Shown one piece after another: positions 1-8,631 of a stretch of 64,000 nucleotides of DNA. Numbering within the stretch: position 1 is the first letter of the stretch; each line of letters begins with the position of its first letter. This DNA is from Daejeonella sp. H1SJ63. Its GTDB lineage: Bacteria; Bacteroidota; Bacteroidia; Sphingobacteriales; Sphingobacteriaceae. The stretch is taken from contig NZ_JARKMZ010000027.1 in the NCBI RefSeq assembly GCF_029360775.1, positions 1 to 64,000 on the forward strand, in the 5' to 3' direction. The notes beneath the pieces were generated by a model, which searched no databases, had not been told where the DNA came from, and saw nothing but the letters and a program-made list of their open reading frames with translations. Made by a program: the position numbers and the translations under genes.

Positions 1-96
1 GTTTGTAGAAAGTTACCAACTCTTATTTACATGCCCCTGTGTGTGCTAAAATCTCATGTTCGCTTCATATAAACAGATTAAAATTCTTTAATTAAA

Positions 97-1386
97 TTAT
101 TTGGAATATGCATTAGCAGACAGACCGTTGAGGTCCCATACTATTTTACCTCCTCTGACGGTCAGCTCTGCCTCAAACTTTTTATCCCCTTCGATCTTAT
201 TATTCCCGGAATCAACAAAGCCAAATTTTCCATTCACAATGCTCAAAACAGCAATATCAGCCACAGAACCCACAGAGAGGTTCCCAAGGTCCTGACGCTT
301 GATAGATTGTGCTGCTCTCCAGCTGCCCCTGTCAATAATATCAGGAATACTCATCCCCATATTCAGGTATTTAGACATTACATTCAGCATGGTTTTCATT
401 CCTGAATTCATACTTGTCCGGTGCTCATCAGTACCAAATGAATTTGGCCACAGGCCCTGCTTAAAAGCTGGCACCGCCTGATTAAACCAGAAACCTCCAC
501 CACCATGACCAACATCAAACAGCACACCTCTTTTTTGCGCTGCCAGTACAAAAGGCCTTACTTTACCCTGCTCATCAACAACAGTCATACGTTCTGAAAC
601 ATTTTCAAAGGCATGGGTAATGATATCGCCGGCACGCATACGTTTCAATTGATCCTCCAGAGAATACTCAGGAAGATGACATTCTACAAATAATGGCTTA
701 TTGACCAGTTTAGCAGCTTCAGATGCTCTTTCGAAAGGAGTCCACTCTTTTCCATCATATCTTCCGATACGAACTCCTACAAGTATATCAGGATTATTCT
801 TTAACGTTTCTACCGTTTTCTGAACATCCATCTCTTCAACATTCTCCTGAGCTTTATCAACAGAATATCCACCGGCTGCAATACTCAGAAATGCAAGTAC
901 ACGGGTAGTTGATTTATCGATAATCTTTGATTTAAAATCAGGAAATGTACGCCATCCGGATGTTCCGGCATCAACCACAGTTGTAATACCTGCGCGCGGA
1001 GCAAAAGCGTCAGGCAACTGGCTTGAGGTACCGTCAGTAAACCCCGCATTACTTCCGGCATAAACATGAGTATGCATATTGATCAGTCCCGGTGAAACAA
1101 TTAAGCCTGATACATCAACTACCTTCTTAGCCTCCGATGCCGGAATATCTGCTGCAACACGAATAACTTTTCCGGCTGCAATTGCCAGATCCATCTTTGC
1201 GTCAATTTTATTCTTTGGATCAATCAGGCGGCCTCCTTTAAGCAAAAGCTCAATTTCCTGCGCATCTGCTTGAATAGGGGTAATAAACAATGTTAGCCCG
1301 ATCAGTACAGGAATTGCAAAGACCAGCGGCAATACCTTTCTGTAATTAAACATCTTTTGCATATCGATATGATTTAATGATTTCAT
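97..1386 (-). CDS. exported amidohydrolase/deacetylase family protein, paralog 1 (divergent active site)
   Basis: Metal-dependent amidohydrolase of the dihydroorotase-like, COG3964-type deacetylase group, 429 aa. A hydrophobic N-terminal segment ending near PIQADAQ (residues 20-43) suggests export to the periplasm or a membrane anchor. The HxH metal motif is at H105/H107 (NMHTH), a further His at H258 (ITHAF) and the strand-8 Asp at D320 (GTDEH). The position holding the bridging lysine in the three other paralogs here (VGIK) is Arg in this one (VGVR, R206), and the next ligand region reads VECHLPE instead of VDFG. It is the last gene of the minus-strand run, 10 bp after the paralog at 1397-2722. 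It may have a different metal content or substrate. Family assignment is firm; the substrate is unknown. Confidence 0.85.
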   Translation of the reverse strand: MKSLNHIDMQKMFNYRKVLPLVFAIPVLIGLTLFITPIQADAQEIELLLKGGRLIDPKNKIDAKMDLAIAAGKVIRVAADIPASEAKKVVDVSGLIVSPGLINMHTHVYAGSNAGFTDGTSSQLPDAFAPRAGITTVVDAGTSGWRTFPDFKSKIIDKSTTRVLAFLSIAAGGYSVDKAQENVEEMDVQKTVETLKNNPDILVGVRIGRYDGKEWTPFERASEAAKLVNKPLFVECHLPEYSLEDQLKRMRAGDIITHAFENVSERMTVVDEQGKVRPFVLAAQKRGVLFDVGHGGGGFWFNQAVPAFKQGLWPNSFGTDEHRTSMNSGMKTMLNVMSKYLNMGMSIPDIIDRGSWRAAQSIKRQDLGNLSVGSVADIAVLSIVNGKFGFVDSGNNKIEGDKKFEAELTVRGGKIVWDLNGLSANAYSK

Positions 1387-1396
1387 TTACCATCGA

Positions 1397-2722
1397 TCAA
1401 TTGGTAGCTGAAGGCATTTGCCATTCAGGAACACTGATCCCATTCAAATCCCAAACAACACGCCCTGCACGGATAGTTAACTCTGCCTCCAGCTTTTCTT
1501 TGCCGCTGATTTTTGTCCGGCGAACATCCATATATCCGAAATTTCCTTTTTTCAAATTGAACACTGCGATATCAGCTTCAGTACCTACACTTAAATGTCC
1601 CAGATCAGTCCTTTTTATAACTTGTGCAGGGTTCCATGTTGTTCTTAATATAACATCGTTCAGACTCAAACCCATCGCAAGAAATTTAGACATCACATTA
1701 GTCATGTCTTTCATTGCAGCATTCATACTCAAATTGTAAAGATCTGTACTGATCGTATTTGGAAGGAAGCCCTGCTTTATGGCAGGAATAGCCTGATTAA
1801 AATTAAATGCCCCTGCTCCGTGACCAACATCGAATATGATCCCCCTTTTTTGAGCTTCAAATACAAATGGTTTTACTTTACGGGTTTTCTCATCAACAAT
1901 TGACTCTCTGCCTCCATTAATTTCAGAAAAAGTATGTGTGAAGATATCACCCGGACGAAAATGCTCCATAAATAAAGATTGTATGGGATTTGTGGGTGTA
2001 TGTTCTCCAAAATCTACAATTACCGGAACATTGGCGAGCTTACCTGATTCAACCGCCTTATCCACAGAGGTAAAATCACCCCAGTAATGTGCTGATTTTA
2101 TACCGACAATAATATCCGGATACAGTTTATTAATCATGTGAGCATTCATCACAGGATTCATATCTGTTACATCCTGCTGATCAAAACGAGAACGCATTCC
2201 GTGGCCAACAACATTCAGGAACGCCAGAACCCGGGTTTGGGCACGATCGATAGACTGAGCTTTAAAAAGCGGGAAATTCCTCCAACCGGAAGATCCTGCA
2301 TCAACTACTGTAGTTACTCCCGCACGAAAGGAAAAGGCATCAGCCTGCAATCCGCCGTAAGAGTTTGCTGTCATACTATTCGGGTCAGTGCCGTGAAAAA
2401 CATGGGTATGCATATCAATAAGGCCCGGAGTAATATATAAACCGCTTACATCTACCGTCTTTTTCGAAGTGTTTGCCGGAATATCTGCTGCAATGCGGGA
2501 TATTTTATTCCCAGTAATGGCAACATCCATTTTAGAATTGATATTATTCTTCGGATCAATTACATGTCCGCCCTTCAATAATAAATCTATTTCCTGTGCC
2601 CGGATATTTCCCGGAGCAGCAGATAAAATTAAAATCATTGCAGCTGCAGCTAACTTCCAACAGTTAACCGAATGGACATTAGAAAGCAACGAAGCCAGTT
2701 TGTTTTTAATCATCTTTTGCAT
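1397..2722 (-). CDS. exported amidohydrolase/deacetylase family protein, paralog 2
   Basis: 441 aa; second paralog of the amidohydrolase cluster. An N-terminal hydrophobic stretch ending around NIRAQ looks like a signal peptide. The start could instead be the Met at residue 4, which gives a more normal signal length. Visible motifs are IDMHTH (HxH), IVGIK (probable carboxylated bridging Lys), VIVDFG, FTHTF and ISTDLY (strand-8 Asp). Related COG3964 enzymes hydrolyse acyl or acetyl groups from hydroxy- or amino-acid derivatives; activity here is inferred only. It lies 40 bp downstream of the paralog at 2763-4058 and 10 bp upstream of the paralog at 97-1386, so probably one transcript. Confidence 0.87.
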   Translation of the reverse strand: MQKMIKNKLASLLSNVHSVNCWKLAAAAMILILSAAPGNIRAQEIDLLLKGGHVIDPKNNINSKMDVAITGNKISRIAADIPANTSKKTVDVSGLYITPGLIDMHTHVFHGTDPNSMTANSYGGLQADAFSFRAGVTTVVDAGSSGWRNFPLFKAQSIDRAQTRVLAFLNVVGHGMRSRFDQQDVTDMNPVMNAHMINKLYPDIIVGIKSAHYWGDFTSVDKAVESGKLANVPVIVDFGEHTPTNPIQSLFMEHFRPGDIFTHTFSEINGGRESIVDEKTRKVKPFVFEAQKRGIIFDVGHGAGAFNFNQAIPAIKQGFLPNTISTDLYNLSMNAAMKDMTNVMSKFLAMGLSLNDVILRTTWNPAQVIKRTDLGHLSVGTEADIAVFNLKKGNFGYMDVRRTKISGKEKLEAELTIRAGRVVWDLNGISVPEWQMPSATN

Positions 2723-2762
2723 AGAAATATATTTATGATTGTATCCATTATTTAATTGAGAA

Positions 2763-4058
2763 CTACTTTACGGCATCCCACTGCGGACCGGTAAGTCCGT
2801 TCAAATCCCAGGCAACTTTGCCTGCACGTAAAGTAAGCTCTGCTTCCAGTTTTTTGGTGCCATTCAGAACAGATCCTCTTGCATCCATATAACCAAACTT
2901 GCCTTCTCTGACATTGAACACCGCAACATCAGCTTCGGCACCAACACTCAAATGGCCCAGTTCAGTATGATTGATTACATTGGCAGGGTTCCAGGTAGAC
3001 CGCAGAATTACATCCTGAACAGACATTCCCATGTTAAGGAATTTAGACATTACATTAGCCATGTCCTTCATACCTGCGTTTCTGCTGTTTCTGTACAAGT
3101 CAGTGCTGATTGTGTTCGGAAGGAATCCCTGTTTAATGGAATTGATGGCTGTACTCCAAACAAAAGCACCGCCACCATGGCCAACATCAAAAATTCTTCC
3201 CTTCTTCTGAGCTTCAAATATGAATGGCTTAACCTTATTATTTTTGTCGATAACAGATTCGCGCCCACCCGGCATACCTTCAGAAGTTGCAGAACCTGAA
3301 TAAGTATGAGTAAAAATATCACCGGGACGGAAATGCTTTAGAAAAAGCTCTTCAATAGAAAGCTTTGGCGTGCTCGAGCCAAAGTCTACAATGATCGGCT
3401 TATTGGTGATCTTTCCTGCAGCAATTGCACGATCAACCGGAGTAAAATCATGGCCACGGTAATGATGTGCTTTAATTCCTACAATAGTTTCCGGATACTC
3501 ATTCATGACAAATGCGGTAGCCACCGGATTCATATCAGTGGTATCCTGAGCATGAACAGTACCCAGCATCCCATGGCCGGCAATACTGATGAAAGCAAGC
3601 ACACGGGTTTGGGAATTATCAATGATATTCTTCTTGAAGGTATAGAAATCTCTCCAGCCGGAAGAGCCTGCATCCACAACTGTGGTCACCCCTGAACGGA
3701 ATGTAAAATCATCAGGCACAACGCTGCCCAGTCCATCGGTTATTCCAAATCCGGTAAAGCCGGGATCCTTTGTACCAGCAAAAACGTGTACATGTAAATC
3801 AATAAAACCCGGAGAAACATACAAACCGCTTATATCAACAGTCTTTTTTGAACTGGAAGCAGGAATATCTGCTGCAACCCGGAATATTTTACCGTCTTTG
3901 ATTGCAACATCCATTTTAGAATCGATTTTATTCTTTGGATCAATTACATGTCCGCCTTTTAACAGCATATCTATTTCCTGAGCCTGAACAGCCGATAAAG
4001 ACATTAAACATGCTGTAAATAACAGCCCTGAAATCTTTTTGATTATATTTTTTTTCAT
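2763..4058 (-). CDS. exported amidohydrolase/deacetylase family protein, paralog 3
   Basis: The reading frame is open further upstream, but the Met at 4058 (MKKNIIKK...) begins a clean signal peptide ending at AVQAQ and leaves 46 bp after the preceding gene, so I place the start there (431 aa). Starting further upstream would overlap the PLP-enzyme gene. Motifs: IDLHVH (HxH), IVGIKAHHYRG (bridging Lys), IIVDFG, FTHTY and ISTDLY. It is the closest match to the paralog at 5854-7134, sharing the insertion TKDPGFTGF. The neighbouring gene encodes a SelA-fold PLP enzyme, a pairing also known for COG3964 proteins in other bacteria. Probably periplasmic; substrate unknown. Confidence 0.87.
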   Translation of the reverse strand: MKKNIIKKISGLLFTACLMSLSAVQAQEIDMLLKGGHVIDPKNKIDSKMDVAIKDGKIFRVAADIPASSSKKTVDISGLYVSPGFIDLHVHVFAGTKDPGFTGFGITDGLGSVVPDDFTFRSGVTTVVDAGSSGWRDFYTFKKNIIDNSQTRVLAFISIAGHGMLGTVHAQDTTDMNPVATAFVMNEYPETIVGIKAHHYRGHDFTPVDRAIAAGKITNKPIIVDFGSSTPKLSIEELFLKHFRPGDIFTHTYSGSATSEGMPGGRESVIDKNNKVKPFIFEAQKKGRIFDVGHGGGAFVWSTAINSIKQGFLPNTISTDLYRNSRNAGMKDMANVMSKFLNMGMSVQDVILRSTWNPANVINHTELGHLSVGAEADVAVFNVREGKFGYMDARGSVLNGTKKLEAELTLRAGKVAWDLNGLTGPQWDAVK

Positions 4059-4104
4059 TTTAAATTGTTTAAAATAGTATTCTCTTAATTTAATGACTTT
4101 TAAA

Positions 4105-5781
4105 TTAACTGGCAAGCGGAGCTCCTGAAGGGACAAATATTTTTTTCTTCGGTGCGGCCTCTGTATTTCGCAGGGCTGTAAATCTGGCGCTGCGATATTC
4201 TCCCATAAATATTTCACCGGAAAGCTGATTCCCTGATAAGGTACCGCTGAATGTATAAATCACTGAATCGCCGGTCAGCTTAATGGAACTTTGCAGTTTT
4301 ACCTCATTCCCCTCAATAGTTCCGGTCATATCATTCACTGCAAAACCACTTTGATGTGAGCCTTTGATCCAGTTTCCATCCTGTTCAATAAACAATTTAT
4401 GCTTACCCTGACTGCTGTAAAACTTAACATCCACATCCCAGGCGCCTGCAACATTCCCTGCCGGAGCCTTTAGTTCTTTAACCCTTGGGGCCCTCTTTGC
4501 TGTGAGGATAGAATAAATTTTATCTGCAGCAATCTTCTCCTCTCCGGCCTGCATTCCAATGGTAGTAACCGCAATTCCATTGATATTTGCATCTCTTCCG
4601 CGACCGCCACCGCTTGCAACAGCGACTCGTGGTTTGGTACGGGCCAGCTCATCTGCCATTTCTGCCCCTGTAATATTTAATACATCCGCATCCCAGGTAA
4701 TCACCACCTCAGGCGAAACATTTGATAATCCGGATTGTGTTGAAGGTACATGTACCATGGTTTCAACACTTTTAATTCCTTTTACTTTATTAATGACATG
4801 ATCGAGATAAGAATACCACTGCTTTCTGATTGCCTCGTGATCAATTTCTTTCCATGCCTTCACAGCAGCTACCATTCCAAACATTTCATCGCGGTCTACC
4901 TTATTATCGCGGCAAGGACCATGATGAGGGGAGCTGGCCTGCCAGGCAGACATCAGAATATCTTTATTACCCAGAATCAGACCGCATGATTGCGGTCCAC
5001 AGATAGCCTTCCCTCCGCTGTACGCAACAATTGTTGCACCACGTTTAAGATGTACAGGGGGAAATGTCAGTATCTCATTTGCCGCATCAAAAAGAACCGG
5101 AATATTTTTTTCTTTTGCCACTGCAACAATATTCTCCAGAGACATTGGTGCTCCGGTCCAGGACCTGTCGCCATTTACTACATAGATCATTGCAGTTTTA
5201 GGGTTAATTGCATTTTTCAATTCCTCCATTGACCCTACATTGACCATCGTTACCCCAATGTTCCTGATAGCATGATCATAGGCATTTCTGGATGTCCTTG
5301 GTACAATTACTTCAGTCTTCTCCAAACCTTCAAGATTTGGAATTCTGATTAGCTTCTCAGGATCGCCCCCGGCAACCACGGCAGCTGTAACCAGCTTCAA
5401 TCCTGCAGCGCAACCTGCCGAAACAACACCCCACTCTGCACCGGTCAGTTCAGCGAGCTTCCTGCCAATTCCATCACCAACCTCATCCATCTGTGCGAAA
5501 TTGCGTGAAGCTTCCTCCATTGCTGCTTTAACCTGCGGGCGCTTCAATGATCCGCCGATGATCGTAAAAATACCTCTGCAATTGATAACAGGTTCAATTC
5601 CATACGTTCTGTAGATATTAGTCGGAGACATAAACGATTCAAGCGTGATCTCAGCTGCAGGCCCCAGTGGATTAAATGGAGGAGCAACCTGGCTAACTAC
5701 TGCCGGAGATGCAAACACTGAATTTACCGACCCCGCCAGAGGCAGAAGCGACAGGGTTTTAAGAACATTTCTACGTTTCAT
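4105..5781 (-). CDS. SelA-like PLP-dependent enzyme with Tat-like signal and C-terminal beta domain
   Basis: 558 aa. The N-terminus MKRRNVLKTLSLLPLAG is a Tat-like signal (K-R-R-x-x-L-K), which would let the protein fold with its cofactor before export. Residues about 50-430 form a fold-type I PLP domain of the SelA / D-glucosaminate-6-phosphate ammonia-lyase (DgaE) group. The probable Schiff-base lysine is K258 in AYSGGKAI and the pyridine-binding Asp is D232 in LFDAAN. Residues about 440-558 form an extra beta-rich domain starting at GAWDVDV that ordinary SelA lacks. It is unlikely to be true selenocysteine synthase, because it is exported and sits among amidohydrolases. A lyase or racemase acting on an amino compound is the likeliest role (inference). 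Confidence 0.82.
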   Translation of the reverse strand: MKRRNVLKTLSLLPLAGSVNSVFASPAVVSQVAPPFNPLGPAAEITLESFMSPTNIYRTYGIEPVINCRGIFTIIGGSLKRPQVKAAMEEASRNFAQMDEVGDGIGRKLAELTGAEWGVVSAGCAAGLKLVTAAVVAGGDPEKLIRIPNLEGLEKTEVIVPRTSRNAYDHAIRNIGVTMVNVGSMEELKNAINPKTAMIYVVNGDRSWTGAPMSLENIVAVAKEKNIPVLFDAANEILTFPPVHLKRGATIVAYSGGKAICGPQSCGLILGNKDILMSAWQASSPHHGPCRDNKVDRDEMFGMVAAVKAWKEIDHEAIRKQWYSYLDHVINKVKGIKSVETMVHVPSTQSGLSNVSPEVVITWDADVLNITGAEMADELARTKPRVAVASGGGRGRDANINGIAVTTIGMQAGEEKIAADKIYSILTAKRAPRVKELKAPAGNVAGAWDVDVKFYSSQGKHKLFIEQDGNWIKGSHQSGFAVNDMTGTIEGNEVKLQSSIKLTGDSVIYTFSGTLSGNQLSGEIFMGEYRSARFTALRNTEAAPKKKIFVPSGAPLAS

Positions 5782-5853
5782 CTGTATTTATATTAATAGG
5801 TTAATACTTTGATTATCATTATTGAATTTACATTTTTCACTGATTCTTCACTA

Positions 5854-7134
5854 TTATTGTTTCACCTGATCCCAGATAGGCCCGCTGATACCATTTAAAT
5901 CCCATGCAATCTTTCCTGCCCTCAGCGTAAGCTCGGCTTCAAATTTTTTATTGCCTTTCATGGTTAAGCCTCTTGAATCCATAAATCCGAAATTTCCTTC
6001 ACGAACGTTAAAAACAGCCACATCAGCTTCCGCACCCACACTTAAATTCCCAAGTTCAGGTTTCTGAATTACCTGTGCTGGATTCCATGTTGAACGAAGA
6101 ATAATATCCTGAACAGATAAACCCAGTGCCAGGAATTTGGACATCACATTAGCCATATCCTTCATCCCTGCATTTCGGCTGGCCCGATACAGATCAGTAC
6201 TGATTGTATTAGGTAAAAAGCCTTGCTTCACCGAGGCGTTGGCCACATGCCATCTGAATGCGCCGCCGCCATGTCCCAGATCGAAAATCCGGCCGCTTTT
6301 CTGTGCAGCCAGAACAAAAGGTTTTAACTTGCTGTTCTCGTCAACAACAGACTCTCTGCCCGGCAATGAATAGGCATAAGTATGAGTAAATATATCACCA
6401 GGCCGCAAATGCTTCATAAACAGCTCTTCTATAGACAATCTCGGAGTACTTCCGCCAAAGTCTACAATAACCGGCTTCTTAGTAATATTTCCGGCCTGCA
6501 CAGCGCGGTCAACCGGTGTAAAATCATGCCCGCGGTAATGATGGGCTTTAATGCCCACAATCAGGTCAGGATACTCATTCATTACAAATGCGGTAGCAAC
6601 CGGATTCATATCTGTAAGATCCTGAGCATTAACGGTTCCCAGCATTCCATGACCTGCAATACTTAAAAATGCAAGCACACGGGTTTCTGAATGATCAATG
6701 ATGGTTTTTTTGAATTTATGAAAATCTCTCCAGCCCGAAGAACCCGCATCTACTAAAGTTGTTACTCCTGCGCGAAAACTGAAATCATCCGGTACCACAC
6801 TTCCTAATCCGTCAGCAATTTCAAATCCGGTAAACCCCGGATCCTTAGTTCCTGCAAAAACATGTGTATGAATATCGATCAAGCCCGGTGTAACATATAA
6901 TCCGCTAACATCAACAGTCTTTTTTGCGGTATTTGCAGGAATATCGGCGGCTACACGGAATATCTTGCCATCAGCAATAGCAACATCCATTTTAGAGTTG
7001 ATATTGTTCTTTGGGTCGATCACATGACCGCCCTTCAGGAGCAGATCAATTTGCTGAGCCTGAAGGTTTAAGGCCGGCAATAACAGTCCGGCAAACAGAA
7101 TCCGGCCAAATTGTTTAAGTAAAGTTCTGTTCAT
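5854..7134 (-). CDS. exported amidohydrolase/deacetylase family protein, paralog 4
   Basis: 426 aa. Signal peptide at residues 1-27, ending NLQAQ. HxH at H89/H91 (IDIHTH), bridging Lys K196 (VGIKAHHYRG), acidic residue D225 (VIVDFG) where many relatives have a metal-binding His, FTHTY and ISTDLY. It is very similar to the paralog at 2763-4058 throughout, including the TKDPGFTGF loop, so the two probably arose by a recent tandem duplication that now flanks the PLP-enzyme gene. It follows the dipeptidase gene by 53 bp. Likely periplasmic deacylase; substrate not known. Confidence 0.88.
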   Translation of the reverse strand: MNRTLLKQFGRILFAGLLLPALNLQAQQIDLLLKGGHVIDPKNNINSKMDVAIADGKIFRVAADIPANTAKKTVDVSGLYVTPGLIDIHTHVFAGTKDPGFTGFEIADGLGSVVPDDFSFRAGVTTLVDAGSSGWRDFHKFKKTIIDHSETRVLAFLSIAGHGMLGTVNAQDLTDMNPVATAFVMNEYPDLIVGIKAHHYRGHDFTPVDRAVQAGNITKKPVIVDFGGSTPRLSIEELFMKHLRPGDIFTHTYAYSLPGRESVVDENSKLKPFVLAAQKSGRIFDLGHGGGAFRWHVANASVKQGFLPNTISTDLYRASRNAGMKDMANVMSKFLALGLSVQDIILRSTWNPAQVIQKPELGNLSVGAEADVAVFNVREGNFGFMDSRGLTMKGNKKFEAELTLRAGKIAWDLNGISGPIWDQVKQ

Positions 7135-7187
7135 GTTTCCTGATTATGATTCTAAATTCTTTTATATTATATTGAAATAATTTCTTA

Positions 7188-8429
7188 CTACTTATCTGTA
7201 ACCTCTCTGATTACCCTCAACCAGTTTGTTCCTAAAATTTTGCGGATTCTTTGTTCTGAATAACCTAATTCCTGCATTGCTTTTGTCATTTGCGGATAAT
7301 CACTCACATCCTTAATCTGTCTTGGCAGAGGCGGTCCTCCATCAAAATCTGAGCCCAGAGCTATATGATCTTCACCGAGCAAACGAACACCATAATCGAT
7401 GACTTTAGCAAGCTGATCTGTACCCATCCAGTATTCATCAGGTATTTTAGTTTTATATACAAAAGGAAGATCCTTTGCAATCTCCCTGTCTATTTCTTCA
7501 ATTGATAGCTTCGTCAGATCTTTAGGTTCCTGCCGGGGAGCCGTAACAGATCTTTGAAGCGACTTTTGCCATGCGGCATATTTGGGATTATTAAAACTGC
7601 TGCCAAACTGAATCCCGATTACCCCGCCCTTTGCAGCAATCGCTTTGGCTCCCTGATCCGTGATACATCTCGGATTATCTACAATAGCTCTGAATCCGCC
7701 ATGACTGTAAATAATTGGGTCTTTACTGGCTGCTGCAGACTGCAATATAGCATCATCCGAAGCATGAGCTACATTGATCACCATTCCTAAACGGTTCATC
7801 TCGCTGATTACCGCCCGGCCATGGTCATTGATACCACCCCAACGCTTAATATCGCTGCATGCATCTATAAATCCATTGGTTTCATTATGAGCTGTAAGCT
7901 GAACAGAGCGTAAACCAAGTCTGTAAAGCGCTCTTAACAGATTAAGATCTCCGTCGAGATCAAATCCGCCTTCCAAATCAAGAAAAGCGGCAACTTTACC
8001 TTTCTTATTGACTGCTGTAATTTCTGATGCAGAACGGGCAAGTTCGATCAGATTATTATTCTTTTCGATCTGAGCCAAAGCCAGTTCAATTACCCGAAAA
8101 GTATTCTTGACTTCATGTCGTCCGGGATAATAAGGTTCAGGAGTATAAACAGAAAAAAACATGGCATCCAGTCCACCCCCGATAGCTCTGGGAAGATCAA
8201 CATGCCCGTCTGGATAACGCTGGCCTATATCCAAACCTTCGAGAAGCTGCCTTGTTATCACATGGATATGTCCATCCATTACAAATGCATCTTTATGCAG
8301 ATCAGCTGAGAAAAATGCCTCCGACGAAGAAGCGGTTCCTTCAGAAAAAAGCCTACCTAAATCGCCGATAACCGAATAATCTGTTAATGGCAACAGTGAT
8401 AAACCCTTAATTAAATCTCTGCGTTTCAA
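7188..8429 (-). CDS. membrane dipeptidase, peptidase family M19 (renal-dipeptidase-like), Tat-like signal
   Basis: 413 aa. Starts MKRRDLIKGLSLLPL, a Tat-like signal resembling that of the PLP enzyme downstream. The M19 barrel follows: MDGHIH (H54/H56), LDLEGG (Glu ligand), INVAHAS and YSHGG (His ligands) and LGSDFDGG (Asp). M19 enzymes cleave dipeptides, including ones with a C-terminal D-residue. The classical first motif is HxD and here it reads HxH, a ligand change worth noting. It is the first gene after the hairpin that separates it from susD. It probably supplies amino compounds to the enzymes that follow (inference). Confidence 0.88.
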   Translation of the reverse strand: MKRRDLIKGLSLLPLTDYSVIGDLGRLFSEGTASSSEAFFSADLHKDAFVMDGHIHVITRQLLEGLDIGQRYPDGHVDLPRAIGGGLDAMFFSVYTPEPYYPGRHEVKNTFRVIELALAQIEKNNNLIELARSASEITAVNKKGKVAAFLDLEGGFDLDGDLNLLRALYRLGLRSVQLTAHNETNGFIDACSDIKRWGGINDHGRAVISEMNRLGMVINVAHASDDAILQSAAASKDPIIYSHGGFRAIVDNPRCITDQGAKAIAAKGGVIGIQFGSSFNNPKYAAWQKSLQRSVTAPRQEPKDLTKLSIEEIDREIAKDLPFVYKTKIPDEYWMGTDQLAKVIDYGVRLLGEDHIALGSDFDGGPPLPRQIKDVSDYPQMTKAMQELGYSEQRIRKILGTNWLRVIREVTDK

Positions 8430-8570
8430 TTTATTTGTTTTTGAAAGAATTTTTATTCTATCAGAGAACTGAACCTCATACTGTTCCTTAAACTAAGGGC
8501 AATAGGTTTCAGGTACGGTTCATATCCTGGTCTCGTTATGAAGAGATCGAATTTCCCCGGAAATTTGAAT

Positions 8571-8604
8571 AAGGGATGTTGTGAAAATTTTCACAACATC
8601 CCTT
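8571..8604 (-). terminator. perfect 17-bp inverted repeat after susD
   Basis: A perfect palindrome with arms AAGGGATGTTGTGAAAA and its complement lies 28 bp past the susD stop codon, with A/T-rich sequence beyond. It probably ends or attenuates the SusCD transcript before the dipeptidase gene. Confidence 0.7.
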
Positions 8605-8631
8605 TTATTAAAAAAGAACTACTGAAGACTG

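Noticed and set aside
4105-5781. True selenocysteine synthase (SelA) to go with selD and mnmH
   Set aside because: The Tat-like signal, the extra C-terminal domain and the position among amidohydrolases fit a DgaE-like exported enzyme instead; selD-mnmH alone is sufficient for tRNA selenouridine.
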